From the NCBI RefSeq assembly GCF_000743715.1, contig NZ_JQEY01000008.1:1-64000 (forward strand): a DNA stretch of 64,000 bases, given 5' to 3'. The notes under the pieces are model-generated. The model searched no databases and was not told the DNA's origin. It saw nothing but the letters and a program-made list of their open reading frames with translations. Shown in pieces: positions 9,760 through 18,739 of this stretch (positions within the stretch are counted from its first letter, which is position 1; each line of letters opens with the position of its first letter). The DNA comes from Palleronia rufa. GTDB taxonomy: Bacteria; Pseudomonadota; Alphaproteobacteria; Rhodobacterales; Rhodobacteraceae. A program made the translations under genes and the position numbers.

Positions 9760-10197
9760 TCAGCCCAGCAGCGTCGCCATCCGGTCCAGCGCGAAGAGAT
9801 AGCCCTGGGTTCCGCAGCCGACGATGACGGCATCGGCGCGCGCGGAGATGTGGGAATGGTGGCGTAAGGCCTCCCGGGCGTGGACGTTCGAGATGTGAAC
9901 CTCGATCACCGGCCCGTCGAAGGCGTTGAGCGCGTCGAGGATCGCCACGGAGGTATGGGTATAGGCGCCCGCGTTTATGACGATGCCCGCGGCCCCGTTC
10001 CGTGCGGCATGGATCAGATCGATCAGGTCGCCCTCATGGTTGGACTGGTGGCAATCGACGGTCAGGCCGAGCTCTGCGGCGCGGGCGGCGCAGGCGCCTT
10101 CCACATCCGCCAGGGTCTCGGCCCCGTAGATCCGGGGCTGGCGCTGGCCCAGCAGGTTCAGGTTGGGACCGTTGAGAAGGGTGATCTGGGACGGCAT
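9760..10197 (-). CDS. aroQ: 3-dehydroquinate dehydratase, type II
   Basis: Third step of the shikimate pathway: 3-dehydroquinate to 3-dehydroshikimate. 145 residues, standard for the dodecameric type II enzyme. Signature [16 protein letters not shown] near the start with the catalytic Tyr (Y22), [19 protein letters not shown] and the [11 protein letters not shown] segment with the catalytic His. The frame is open upstream for 98 codons, but ATG 10197 gives the canonical [12 protein letters not shown] start. It stands alone and convergent with tsf. Confidence 0.95.
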   Translation of the reverse strand: MPSQITLLNGPNLNLLGQRQPRIYGAETLADVEGACAARAAELGLTVDCHQSNHEGDLIDLIHAARNGAAGIVINAGAYTHTSVAILDALNAFDGPVIEVHISNVHAREALRHHSHISARADAVIVGCGTQGYLFALDRMATLLG

Positions 10198-10392
10198 CGC
10201 GGCTCCGGGATGGCGGGTTCGCGGCGGATCATGGGGCGCACCGTCCGGCTTGTCCATCGCCCGGGGGGCGGCGCCGCGGCCGCGGCCGCCCGCCGCGCCG
10301 GCCTGCGGGGCGCGGCGGGCCGATATGCCGCGGAACCCCGCGCGCCCGGGCCTGCGTTTCCCGTCCAGTCGAAACGACATGAGGGAAAAACC

Positions 10393-10521
10393 ATGTTCAA
10401 TCCTTTGACAGGGATCGCGGCGATGGGCGGCACGCTGGCGGGTCTGGGCCTTGGGCTGGCGGCGGGAGCCGCACTGGCCGTCGCGGCGCACGGCGCCATG
10501 GCCATGGAGCCGAAGCGATGA
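10393..10521 (+). CDS. Tiny hydrophobic protein, 42 aa
   Basis: Not recognised. The sequence [20 protein letters not shown] continues as one Gly/Ala-rich hydrophobic helix and ends MAMEPKR, so it looks like a single-span membrane peptide. GAGGG lies 8-12 bp upstream of ATG 10393. Its stop overlaps the start of the next small ORF as ATGA, which supports both being translated. It is divergent from aroQ. Confidence 0.5.
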   Translation: MFNPLTGIAAMGGTLAGLGLGLAAGAALAVAAHGAMAMEPKR

Positions 10522-10721
10522 TCCTGCGGCTGGCCGCCGTGGGGGCGATCCATACCGCGGGCGGCGTGGCGATGGGCGTGACGGGGGTGCTGGCGCTCTG
10601 CACCGTGGCGCAGGTGGCCCAGAAGCTGGCGACGCGGCGGGCCCGCATGGCCATGCCGGACCTTCCGCCGAACCCGTTCGCGCCGCCGATGCCCGGATCG
10701 CCGACGACGCCGCCGCGCTAG
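10518..10721 (+). CDS. Small membrane protein, 67 aa
   Basis: Not recognised. One N-terminal hydrophobic segment (about residues 3-31), then a basic stretch [12 protein letters not shown] and a Pro-rich tail ([17 protein letters not shown]). It starts inside the stop of the 42-aa ORF (ATGA), so translation is probably coupled. A 9-bp hairpin (CCGCCGCGC / GCGCGGCGG, 10710-10738) overlaps its end and could end transcription from either side, as the next gene is convergent. Confidence 0.45.
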   Translation: MILRLAAVGAIHTAGGVAMGVTGVLALCTVAQVAQKLATRRARMAMPDLPPNPFAPPMPGSPTTPPR

Positions 10722-10746
10722 GGGGCGCCGCGCGGCGGCCGGGGTG

Positions 10747-11364
10747 TCAGGTGTCGGGCGGGATCAGCCCGAGGCCGCGCAGATAGATGCCGATACCGGT
10801 TTCCAGAAGATCCTCTGGCGGAAAGGGCACGGTCGTGCCGGGAGAGTTGCGCGCGAAAAGCTCCACCACCCCGTGGCTCATCGCCCAGACATGGGCCGAG
10901 AACATGGAGGGCGGCGGGCGCTTTTCGCGCGGGATGTGTTCCGACAGGGCCTCTGCCGCGCGTTCCAGGACGCCGTTGGCGCGGGTGGCGACGGCGTGCA
11001 GGTCGGACGAGCGGTTGATGGAGATGCCGCTTTCGAACATGGCGACGTAATGGCCCGGATACGTCCGCGCGAAGGCCAGATAGGCCCGGCCCGTCGCCTC
11101 GAACGAGCGCAGGGCCGAGGGCTGGCCGGAGGCATAGGCGTAGTCCATCAGGTCGGCGAAGATCTCATAGCCCTGGCGGGCACATTCGGCGATCAGATCC
11201 TCGCGCCCCTCAAAATGGCGGTAGACCGCGGCGGGGGTGACGCCGGCGCGCTTGGCGGCCTCGGACATGGTGAAGCCGGTCGGGCCCTTTTCCTCGATCA
11301 GGACCAGGGTGGCATCCACCAGCGCCTGGGCCAGATTGCCGTGGTGATAGCCCTGCTTAGGCAT
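10747..11364 (-). CDS. TetR/AcrR family transcriptional regulator
   Basis: 205 residues. The N-terminal helix-turn-helix is clear: [20 protein letters not shown], then [20 protein letters not shown] and FEGREDLI. The C-terminal part resembles the TetR_C ligand domain. ATG 11364 overlaps the ppk2 stop by 8 bp and gives the usual [10 protein letters not shown] start; an ATG 18 codons upstream lies inside ppk2. Translational coupling suggests co-expression with ppk2, possibly as its regulator. Ligand unknown. Confidence 0.85.
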   Translation of the reverse strand: MPKQGYHHGNLAQALVDATLVLIEEKGPTGFTMSEAAKRAGVTPAAVYRHFEGREDLIAECARQGYEIFADLMDYAYASGQPSALRSFEATGRAYLAFARTYPGHYVAMFESGISINRSSDLHAVATRANGVLERAAEALSEHIPREKRPPPSMFSAHVWAMSHGVVELFARNSPGTTVPFPPEDLLETGIGIYLRGLGLIPPDT

Positions 11365-12229
11365 CTTCCGGCCAGATCTCCGGGCCGCCGGCGATTTTGG
11401 GGTCCGGTGTGCGGGCAAGATCCGGATCCTTGCCGTCGTAATCCACGGCCCGTAGCACGGCCTGGATCGCGGCGATCCGCGCGCGGCGCTTGTCGTCGGC
11501 GCGGATCACGGTCCAGGGGGCGTGGTCCGAATGGGAACGCGCGAAGGTCTCCCCGATCGCCCGGGTGTAGGCGTCCCAGCGGTTCAGCCCCTCCACATCG
11601 ACCCACGAGAGCTTCCACTGCTTGAGGGGATCGGTCTCCCGGTCGAGGAACCGGCGCAGCTGCTCGGCCCGACCGACGTTGAGCCAGAGCTTGACCAGGG
11701 TGATGCCGTCACGGACCAGCAGCGATTCGAATTCGTTGACCTGGGCGAAGAAGGACTCGCGCTCCTCGGGCGTGCAGAAGTCGAACACCGGCTCGACCAC
11801 GGCGCGGTTGTACCAAGAGCGGTCGAAAAGCGCGATCTCACCCGCGCCTGGCAACTCCCTGATGTAGCGCTGGAAATACCATTCCTGCCGCTCCCGTTCG
11901 GACGGGGCGGACAGGGCCACCACGCGGGCCACGCGGGGGTTCATGTTCTCACCGAACCGCTTGATGGCGCCGCCCTTGCCGGCGGCGTCGCGCCCTTCGA
12001 ACACCACCGCCACGCGCTTTCCGGTCGCCTTCACGTCGGACTGGAGGCGCACCAGCTGATGCTGAAGCGCCTCCAGCGTGGCCTGGTAGATCTTGCGCCG
12101 CATCTGCGTGTCGTAGGGGTAGCCTTCGGTGAGGATCCGGCCCTTGGCGTGGCCGGCGATGGCCGTCCGGACGCGCTCCGGCGCGGTCTGGTGAAAGGCG
12201 CTGATGGCGCCGTCGAAGGGCAGGGGCAT
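11357..12229 (-). CDS. ppk2: Polyphosphate kinase 2 (PPK2 family)
   Basis: Transfers phosphate between polyphosphate and nucleoside diphosphates. 290 residues, a one-domain enzyme like class I PPK2 proteins known from roseobacters. Walker [11 protein letters not shown] at 78-87, lid region with NPR, Walker B-type FDRSWYNR at about 135-142, and [11 protein letters not shown]. Its 3' end overlaps the TetR gene. Within this window it adds a polyphosphate component near a full pst-pho locus, although the two are 23 kb apart and no Pho box was seen here. Confidence 0.92.
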   Translation of the reverse strand: MPLPFDGAISAFHQTAPERVRTAIAGHAKGRILTEGYPYDTQMRRKIYQATLEALQHQLVRLQSDVKATGKRVAVVFEGRDAAGKGGAIKRFGENMNPRVARVVALSAPSERERQEWYFQRYIRELPGAGEIALFDRSWYNRAVVEPVFDFCTPEERESFFAQVNEFESLLVRDGITLVKLWLNVGRAEQLRRFLDRETDPLKQWKLSWVDVEGLNRWDAYTRAIGETFARSHSDHAPWTVIRADDKRRARIAAIQAVLRAVDYDGKDPDLARTPDPKIAGGPEIWPEDA

Positions 12230-12270
12230 GGGCGTCTCCTCAAGGGGTTCACCCTAGGAGCGGGGGCGGA

Positions 12271-13251
12271 TCAGCGCAATCCGGCGCGGGCGGCGGCGCG
12301 GTCGATGGCGGCGGCGACGGCCTCCGGCGCGGCGTGATGGGGCATGTGGCCGATGCCGTCGAGCCGGGTCAGCACCGCGCCGGGCACCTGGGCGGCCAGC
12401 TTTTCGGAGTGGATGTCCAGCGGCACGACATCGTCGGCGGTGCCGTGGACGATCTCCAGCGGCAGGTCCAGCGACGGATAGCGTCCGGACATGCGCACCA
12501 GCTCGGGGCGCAAGGACTTCACCTGCTGGGCATTGGTGCGGAAGCTGTCGGGGCGCAGGGTCAGACCGGCGCCGACGTATTCGGCATAGCCCGGCGGCGG
12601 CTCCTGCGGGGCGAACACGCTGGCGATGGCGCGCCGCGCCAGCGATTTCGGCACGAAGGCAGAGATCAGCGGCACCGCCAGCCCGCCGCCGAGCGACGTG
12701 CCGGTGAACGTGTACATGATCCCCAGCCCGCCGGGCCAGGGCTGGGTCGCGCCCGACACGATGACGGCGGCGGCGGGATCGTGATCCAGCGCCCAGGCCA
12801 TGGCGACCGCGCCGCCGTAGGAGTGGCCCAGCACGATCTCCCGGTCGATGCCCAGCGCGCTGGCGGCCGCCTTGAGAAGCCGCGCCTGCGCCTGCGGCCC
12901 TTCGGCGCGGGCGTCGAAGGCGCCGGCATAGTCGGGGTTGCCGTCGGTATAGCCCAGTCCGGGCCGGTCGAAGGCGGTGACGCGGTAGCGGTCCTTGACC
13001 CGGTCCACGAAATCGAAGGTCCAGTCGCGCAGGTTGCCGCTGGCGCCGTGAAGCAGCACGAGGTCCGGGCCGGACCCTTCCTGGACGTAATGCACCCGCC
13101 GCCCGTCGACCATGACGAAGCTGCCCAGGGGCGGATAGGCGTCCCGCGCGGCCGTTGCGCGGGTGTCGTTGCGCGTCTCCACGATGGCCGAGCACCCTGC
13201 GAGGGCCAGCATCGCGATCGCGGCGCTAGCGGCCGATCTTCTGGATATCAT
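12271..13251 (-). CDS. Alpha/beta hydrolase, predicted lipoprotein
   Basis: 326 residues. It begins with a lipoprotein signal ([20 protein letters not shown], lipobox LAGC with Cys20). The hydrolase core follows: [10 protein letters not shown] oxyanion loop, nucleophile elbow [10 protein letters not shown], an acid region HGTADDVVP and a late His (GIGHMPH). Substrate unknown. ATG 13251 lies 26 bp inside metA, so the two are translationally linked; an earlier GTG at 13290 would destroy the signal peptide. Probably anchored in the outer or inner membrane facing the periplasm. Confidence 0.88.
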   Translation of the reverse strand: MISRRSAASAAIAMLALAGCSAIVETRNDTRATAARDAYPPLGSFVMVDGRRVHYVQEGSGPDLVLLHGASGNLRDWTFDFVDRVKDRYRVTAFDRPGLGYTDGNPDYAGAFDARAEGPQAQARLLKAAASALGIDREIVLGHSYGGAVAMAWALDHDPAAAVIVSGATQPWPGGLGIMYTFTGTSLGGGLAVPLISAFVPKSLARRAIASVFAPQEPPPGYAEYVGAGLTLRPDSFRTNAQQVKSLRPELVRMSGRYPSLDLPLEIVHGTADDVVPLDIHSEKLAAQVPGAVLTRLDGIGHMPHHAAPEAVAAAIDRAAARAGLR

Positions 13252-14143
13252 AGGGTGTCGACTGATAAATTTCGTTGATCCAGTTACCATATAGAAGATG
13301 CGCGTGGCTGCGCCAGCGGTTGACCGGCGGTCTCAACGGATCGTCATCGGTGTAGTAGTTGCAGGGCACGCCGATGCCGACGCCGGCGGCGACGTCGCGG
13401 TCGTATTCCTGCTTCAGCGTGTCGTCGTCATATTCGAAATGGTTGAAGTTGTAGATCGCGCGGTGGCCGGGGTCGGCCACCAGCGCCGGACCGGCCCCGT
13501 CGGACGCCAGAAGCGTCCTGAGGCCCGGCGCGCGCGCGATGTCGTCCTGGCGCATCTCCGTCCAGCGCGAGACCGGGATCACGCAATCGTCGGAGAACCC
13601 GCGCAGGAACGGCGAGGACGCGTCGAGCGTGCGGTGCCGGTAGCAGCCGAAGAGTTTGGCGGGCAGAAGGTGCTTCGGGACGCCGTGGAAATGGTTGATC
13701 ATCGCCATGCCGCCCCAGCAGACGCCGAAGGTGGAATGGACGTTGGTCTGGGTCCAGTCCATGACCTGCCGCATCTCGTCCCAGTAGGTGACCTGATCGA
13801 ACTCCAGGTGCTCGATCGGTGCGCCGGTGATGATGAGCCCGTCGAACTTCTCCTCCCGGACCTCGGCGAAGGGGCGGTAGAAGGCGGCCATATGGGCGGC
13901 GGCGGTGTTGCGGGTGCGGTGCTCCGACATGCGGATCAGCCGGAAGTCGATTTGCAGGGGGCCTGCGCCGATCAGCCGGGCGAACTGGTTCTCTGTCTGG
14001 ATCTTCTTCGGCATGAGGTTGAGAAGCCCGATCTTCAGCGGACGGATGTCCTGGCGCATCGCGTCGGCCTCGGCCAGCACATGCACCCCCTCCCGTTTCA
14101 GGACGGAAAAGGCAGGCAGCGTGGCGGGCAGCTTGATCGGCAT
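13226..14143 (-). CDS. metA: Homoserine O-acetyltransferase, MetA family
   Basis: Acylates homoserine in methionine synthesis. 305 residues. The catalytic residues are at family positions: Cys142 in GVCWGGM, His235 and Glu237 in NFNHFEY. Residue 111 is Glu (GAPIEHLEF); in this family Glu111 is associated with acetyl-CoA and Gly111 with succinyl-CoA, so acetyl-transfer is predicted. The 147 bp upstream show no SAM-II riboswitch that I can recognise, although such switches precede metA in several alphaproteobacteria. Overlaps the lipoprotein hydrolase gene downstream. Confidence 0.93.
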   Translation of the reverse strand: MPIKLPATLPAFSVLKREGVHVLAEADAMRQDIRPLKIGLLNLMPKKIQTENQFARLIGAGPLQIDFRLIRMSEHRTRNTAAAHMAAFYRPFAEVREEKFDGLIITGAPIEHLEFDQVTYWDEMRQVMDWTQTNVHSTFGVCWGGMAMINHFHGVPKHLLPAKLFGCYRHRTLDASSPFLRGFSDDCVIPVSRWTEMRQDDIARAPGLRTLLASDGAGPALVADPGHRAIYNFNHFEYDDDTLKQEYDRDVAAGVGIGVPCNYYTDDDPLRPPVNRWRSHAHLLYGNWINEIYQSTPYDIQKIGR

Positions 14144-14290
14144 GACGGCGGGGCCTCTGGCGGTGGAGGTGCCGGGATACGGCGGATCGTCGGGGGCCTC
14201 AAGGCGGTGGCGGGCCGCATCCGGCGCGGCGGTCCGGATGGCGCCGTCCGGTCGATGGACGGGGCTGTGGCAACTCCCGGCGGCCGGGGC

Positions 14291-15154
14291 CTATGGCCGG
14301 CGCCGGTCCAGGGCCGCGGCGATGAGATCGTCGAACTGGGCGGGTGTCGCGACGCGCGCCACCTCGTCGGCGGTGACGGTCACGCCGCGCCGCGCCATGG
14401 CGGCGTAGCGCGGCTGCCGGTGGGCCAGCGCGCGGGCGTAGGCCCAGCGGATGAAGGCGTCGGGATCGACGGCCTGCGGCTCCAGACCGGTGTCCGACAG
14501 ATAGGTCCGCCAGGTGTCGTCCAGGAATTCGGGCTGGTAGTACATCGGCTTCGGCGCGCGGTCGAAGCGGCGGACAAGCTCTGCGGTATGGGCGTTTGAG
14601 CCTTCGATCCAGACCAGCAGCAGCGTGTCGGACAGATAGGCCAGCAGCGGGTCCCGGGGATCGTCGGGATCCACCACCTCGCAGATGGAGCCGGAGGTGT
14701 CGCAGACGAAATGGTCGTAGCCATAGAGCGCCGCCCCCCGGTCGATGAAATGGCCGGTGTCGCGCATCGCCAGTCGTTCCGCCGTGCGGTGCTGGTGCTG
14801 GCGGCGCATGTATTCGTCGAAGGGCAGGCCGCCCTTCGCCGGATCGCCGGGCTTTCCGAGGTAGGTCGAGAGCGGCGCCAGGTTGTCGAAGGTGATGTTG
14901 GAGGCGACATAGATCGAATCGGTCAAGAGCAGGTCGCGCAGGAACGGCACCTGCATGGCGTGGCGCTTGAACTCGTCGGCGATATGCTCGTTCATGTAGC
15001 GGGTGCCGATGCGGTAATCGACCGAGTAGTGGAACCAGTCGCCCTGGTCGCGCAGCATGGCCGAAAGGTGGGTCTTGCCCAGCCCGGACATGCCGAAGAG
15101 CAGGACCCGCTTGCGCGGCGCGGCGCGCCAGTCGTCGGAAGAGCCGTAGATCAT
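14291..15154 (-). CDS. P-loop ATPase/kinase-like protein
   Basis: 287 residues, cytoplasmic. A Walker A-like GMSGLGKTHLS lies at about 21-31. Later motifs include HFIDRGAALYGYDHFVCDTSG (a likely Walker B/acidic strand) and the Trp/Tyr-rich PEFLDDTWRTYLS. I recognise it as a conserved Rhodobacterales ATPase of unknown role; it is not a classical AAA+ protein. Start ATG 15154. It is transcribed toward metA with a 147-bp gap. Confidence 0.75.
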   Translation of the reverse strand: MIYGSSDDWRAAPRKRVLLFGMSGLGKTHLSAMLRDQGDWFHYSVDYRIGTRYMNEHIADEFKRHAMQVPFLRDLLLTDSIYVASNITFDNLAPLSTYLGKPGDPAKGGLPFDEYMRRQHQHRTAERLAMRDTGHFIDRGAALYGYDHFVCDTSGSICEVVDPDDPRDPLLAYLSDTLLLVWIEGSNAHTAELVRRFDRAPKPMYYQPEFLDDTWRTYLSDTGLEPQAVDPDAFIRWAYARALAHRQPRYAAMARRGVTVTADEVARVATPAQFDDLIAAALDRRRP

Positions 15155-15186
15155 GGGCCGTGTCTAACCCCATGCGGGCGACGCGA

Positions 15187-15213
15187 AAAGGCCCCGCTTG
15201 GGGCGGGGCCTTT
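15187..15213 (-). terminator. Intrinsic terminator after the FadL-like porin gene
   Basis: Stem AAAGGCCCCGC / GCGGGGCCTTT (11 bp) with a 5-nt loop. On the minus strand it ends in CCTTTTCGC, 25 bp after the porin stop. The A/T-rich base of the stem gives U-runs on both strands, so it may work in both directions, but the gene on the left points the same way. Confidence 0.75.
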
Positions 15214-15237
15214 CGCGGCATCGCCGCAGGCGGTGGC

Positions 15238-16398
15238 TCAGAACTTGTAGCCGATCTGCAGCCCCACGCCGACGACGTCGTTATTGGCGAAATCGGCGCG
15301 CGCGGTCCGCGGATCGCCGGTCGCCGGAGAGGCGTCGCCCAGCCAGACATAGCGCGCCCCGCCGGCGATGTTGACCTGCTCCGTGACCTGGTAGCTGAGA
15401 CCCAGGCCGATGGATTTCTGCCCGTTGGTGGGCGACAGCGGCGATACGAGGTTGTCCCTGTCCTGCTCGTAGCCGAAGGTGACGGAGCCGGACAGCTTGT
15501 CGGTGAGCCGCCGGCCGATGCCGACCGTGAGGGCGTAGCCGTCCTCGATGTCGGTCAGGCTGTCGTTGTCGCGCAGCCCGCCGTCCTGGGCGATGTCGAA
15601 GAACACCGGCGACACGATCACGTCCCCGTACCAGGCATAGCGGATCTGGCCGAAAAGCAGCGTCTGCTGGTTCAGGCCGGTCTGGAAATCCAGGTTCAGC
15701 GAGGCCGGCGTTTCCACCGTGGTGGTCGAGCTGGCCGACAGCAGCGGGTTGATGAGGTTCACGGGGATGCCGTTCAGCGTCTCCGTGGTCTTGAGATCGT
15801 GCTCCATCTTGGAGGAATAGGTCAGCGCCACCCGCAGCGCGATGTCGGGCCGCTCATAGGCGACGCCGAGGACATAGCCCGTGTCGCTGTCCTCTTCGAA
15901 GCCGGCGTTGTAGCCCGACAGCCCGCCGTAGGCGAGGCCGGCCAGCGTCACATCCGCGCTGAGGCGGGTGCGGCGCAGGCCGCCGTGGACGGAAAAGGCG
16001 TCGCTGATCTCATAGCGCGCGAGGGCGGTCAGCGACTTGCTGTCCACCCGCGCCTGCGTCCCGCCCAGGGCGAACGAGCCGCCGGCCGGGTAGGACACAT
16101 CCGACCCGAAGGGCTGGTCCGCGATCAGCGCGAAGCTCAGCCTGTCGGTGAGCTGGTACTTGATGGCGGCGCCGACCTGGTTGTAGTTCTCGGCCACCTC
16201 GCCGCTGCCGGACCCGCCGAACACGGCCGCATCGGTGCCGGTGACGTCCGGCATGACCCGCCCGAAGCTGAGTTCGAACGCGTTGCCGTCCTCGAACAGG
16301 ATGTCGACAGGCTGGCCGGACCGGTCCAGCCCGAGGGCGAGCGCCGCGCCCGGAACGAGGGCAAGCGCCGCGGCGCCGGCGAGGAATGTGGCTTTCAT
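15238..16398 (-). CDS. OmpP1/FadL-family outer-membrane transporter
   Basis: 386 residues. Signal peptide MKATFLAGAAALALVPGAALA, then a beta-barrel pattern and a C-terminal Phe (IGYKF) of the type recognised by the BAM complex. The N-terminal GLDRSGQPVDILFEDGNAFE segment corresponds to the plug region of FadL proteins. Likely imports hydrophobic compounds such as fatty acids or aromatics. ATG 16398 has GGGAGGAG directly upstream; an earlier ATG at 16482 is rejected since it would bury the signal peptide. Followed by a strong terminator. Confidence 0.9.
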   Translation of the reverse strand: MKATFLAGAAALALVPGAALALGLDRSGQPVDILFEDGNAFELSFGRVMPDVTGTDAAVFGGSGSGEVAENYNQVGAAIKYQLTDRLSFALIADQPFGSDVSYPAGGSFALGGTQARVDSKSLTALARYEISDAFSVHGGLRRTRLSADVTLAGLAYGGLSGYNAGFEEDSDTGYVLGVAYERPDIALRVALTYSSKMEHDLKTTETLNGIPVNLINPLLSASSTTTVETPASLNLDFQTGLNQQTLLFGQIRYAWYGDVIVSPVFFDIAQDGGLRDNDSLTDIEDGYALTVGIGRRLTDKLSGSVTFGYEQDRDNLVSPLSPTNGQKSIGLGLSYQVTEQVNIAGGARYVWLGDASPATGDPRTARADFANNDVVGVGLQIGYKF

Positions 16399-16503
16399 GA
16401 TCTCCTCCCTGAGATCTGGTGTAAAATGCTGTGCCATGTCACGCCAGAACGGTTCACCGGGCAACGGCTGACGGCACGTCATGCGTGTTTTTGCGACCCA
16501 GCG

Positions 16504-17382
16504 TCACGTTTTCGATACATTCCGGCTCTCGGCGCGGATGTTGAGCGCGTTGGCCGCGAAGATCACCGCCGCCCCGGCGAAGACGGCGGCCTGCAGCGGC
16601 TCTGCGTAGAGCGCCATGCCGACCACGGCGATGACCGGAAGGCGCAGGAAATCCATCGGCATGACCACCGATGCGGGCGCCATGGAGAGCGCCGTGGTCA
16701 GGCACAGATGCGCCCCCAGCCCGGCACAGCCGATCACGGCCAGCCAGGGCCAGAGCGCCGCCGACGGCCAGGCGATGTCGCCGTCGAGGCCCGCCATCGC
16801 CAGACCGAAGCCCGCCTGCATGACCGTCAGCCAGAACAGGATCGACACGATCGGTTCGGTCCGGGTCAGGCGGCGGGTGAACAGCGCGGTGGCGGCGAAA
16901 CCCAGCGCGGCGGCGGCGGCGGCGGCCTGGCCCGGGCCGACGCCCCCGGCGTCCGGGCGCGCCACCAGAAGGATGCCCGCGAAGCCCAGCACGGCCGAGA
17001 GGACGCGCGTGCCCGTCAGCCGTTCGGCCAGGATCAGCGGCGCGCCCAGCGCCACCCAGATCGGAGAGGTGAACTCCAGCGCGAAGACCTGCGCCAGGGG
17101 GATCACGGTGATGGCGTAGAACCACAGGTTCTGGCCGGTGAAATGGCACAGGTTGCGGATGGCGTGAAGGCGCAGCCGGCGCGCGCGGATGCGGCCAAGC
17201 TGCCCGGTCGGCGCACCCACCGCGACCACCAGCGCCAGACCGACGATCGAGCGGTAGGTCATCAGCTCGAACGTGTCGAGCTCGGCCGCGCCGGCCCGGC
17301 CCGCCACCGCCATGGCCGAGAACGACACGATCGCCCCCGTCATCCAAAGGGCGGCGCGGCGCAGGGTGGCGGCATCGGTCAT
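16504..17382 (-). CDS. DMT-superfamily (EamA) transporter
   Basis: 292 residues with ten hydrophobic segments in two EamA repeats, the normal layout for drug/metabolite exporters. Typical phrases are RNLCHFTGQNLWFYAI and LEFTSPIWVALGAPLILAE. Substrate unknown. About 105 bp upstream of the porin start and in the same direction, but a separate transcript is possible. Confidence 0.88.
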   Translation of the reverse strand: MTDAATLRRAALWMTGAIVSFSAMAVAGRAGAAELDTFELMTYRSIVGLALVVAVGAPTGQLGRIRARRLRLHAIRNLCHFTGQNLWFYAITVIPLAQVFALEFTSPIWVALGAPLILAERLTGTRVLSAVLGFAGILLVARPDAGGVGPGQAAAAAAALGFAATALFTRRLTRTEPIVSILFWLTVMQAGFGLAMAGLDGDIAWPSAALWPWLAVIGCAGLGAHLCLTTALSMAPASVVMPMDFLRLPVIAVVGMALYAEPLQAAVFAGAAVIFAANALNIRAESRNVSKT

Positions 17383-17595
17383 GTCCGGGGGCGGGCGGAC
17401 GTCGTCCGCCGGTCACCGCTGCCGGACGGCAGGGACCGACGGCGGCGGGGCCGGGGGCGCGTGGGCCATGCGGATCGTGGCCCTCGTCCGGGCCCGCCAC
17501 GCTGCGCGGCGGCGGCGCGGACCGGCTCTCCGGCGATGCGGATCATGGGCGGCTCCCGGGATACGGTCCGGGAGGGTCCGGGACGCGTGCCGATC

Positions 17596-18696
17596 CTAGC
17601 GCGCCGGGCGGGGCGGCTTCAAGGCCGGCAGGACGTGGGACAGGACGCGCCGCAGACGCGACTCTGCGCCGGCGATCGCGACCGCCAGCGCCAGCGACAG
17701 CGCCAGCCCCGGCACGGGGTAGAGCGGCGGCGGCAGTCCGGGAAAGGCCCGCGCCAGGGCGATGGCCAGCCCGGTGGTGATGTTCTGGTGGACCAGATAG
17801 AGCGGATAGGCGATCCAGCCCAGCCACAGGAGCGCACGGTGCTCCAGCGCGCGGGTGCCGCGCACGGCGGCCAGGAACAGCGCGGCCAGCGCCGCCGCGG
17901 TGACCAGGACGGCCGCCGCGTCGCCGCGGCCGGCCATGTCCAGCGCCGCCAGCGCGGCGAAGGCCAGCCCCGCCCGGAGCGGACCCCGGCATCCGGTCCG
18001 GGCCGTTTCCCACGCGCCGATTCCCAGAAGGAACCAGCCGTAGTGCTGCACGCCGAAGTTCCGCAGGAGCGCCAGAGGCGGCTCGACCAGGGGAGTCGCG
18101 CGCGCGGCCAGGGCAAGGGCCAGGAACCCGATGTAGAGTACCGCGACCAGCCTGAGGCGCCTGTCGCCGAGGCCGGGATAGGCCAGCGCCGCCACCGCGT
18201 AAAAGCCGACCTCCACGTAGATCGACCAGAACGCGCCGTCGAGGCTCCGGGGCGCGGCGGGCAGGAACCGGGACAGGATCTCTGGCGACAGGAGGGTGAG
18301 GCCGGGCAGCAGGTCCAGCGGCCGGGGCATCCCGGCGGGGCGTGCGGGCAGAAGCGGCGCGGTGGCGTAGATCGCCAGGCTGGCCAGGGCCATGGCGGGA
18401 AAGAGCCGCAGCCAGCGGCGCCGGGCAAAGCCCGCCACCCCGCCGCCGCGCCCCAGGCTCATGGCGATGACATAGCCCGAGATGGCGAAGAACAGCTGCA
18501 CCCCCATCCAGCCCAGCCCGAGCGGCGCCAGCCAACGCGGCTGGGCGAAGGGTTCCATCCCGGACCAGCGGGCGTAGGCGTGGTAGCGCACCACCATCAG
18601 GATGGCGAGGCCCCTGAGCCCGTCCAGCGCCGGGACGCGGCGGACGGATCGCGGGGCCGGGGCCGGCGCGCGCGGGACGGGCTGCTCTGGGTCCAT
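17596..18696 (-). CDS. Acyltransferase family 3 membrane protein (OafA/YrhL-like)
   Basis: About 366 residues with some ten hydrophobic helices. The family start motif VPALDGLRGLAILMVVRYHAY carries the catalytic-type His; SIYVEVGFY and LGWIAYPLYLVHQNI are also present. These enzymes move acyl groups, often acetyl, onto exopolysaccharide, O-antigen or peptidoglycan. ATG 18696 has GGAG 7 bp upstream; ATG 18726 would add 10 residues and cannot be excluded. The neighbouring 18740 gene is a second family member. The 212 bp on its 3' side hold no gene. Confidence 0.88.
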   Translation of the reverse strand: MDPEQPVPRAPAPAPRSVRRVPALDGLRGLAILMVVRYHAYARWSGMEPFAQPRWLAPLGLGWMGVQLFFAISGYVIAMSLGRGGGVAGFARRRWLRLFPAMALASLAIYATAPLLPARPAGMPRPLDLLPGLTLLSPEILSRFLPAAPRSLDGAFWSIYVEVGFYAVAALAYPGLGDRRLRLVAVLYIGFLALALAARATPLVEPPLALLRNFGVQHYGWFLLGIGAWETARTGCRGPLRAGLAFAALAALDMAGRGDAAAVLVTAAALAALFLAAVRGTRALEHRALLWLGWIAYPLYLVHQNITTGLAIALARAFPGLPPPLYPVPGLALSLALAVAIAGAESRLRRVLSHVLPALKPPRPAR

Positions 18697-18739
18697 GGCG
18701 GGCTCCGGCGGGATCGTGGCCACCATCGGCGCGCGGGGG

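Noticed and set aside
14144-14290. Possible SAM-II riboswitch upstream of metA
   Set aside because: The characteristic conserved pseudoknot sequences could not be found by eye; a covariance-model search would be needed.
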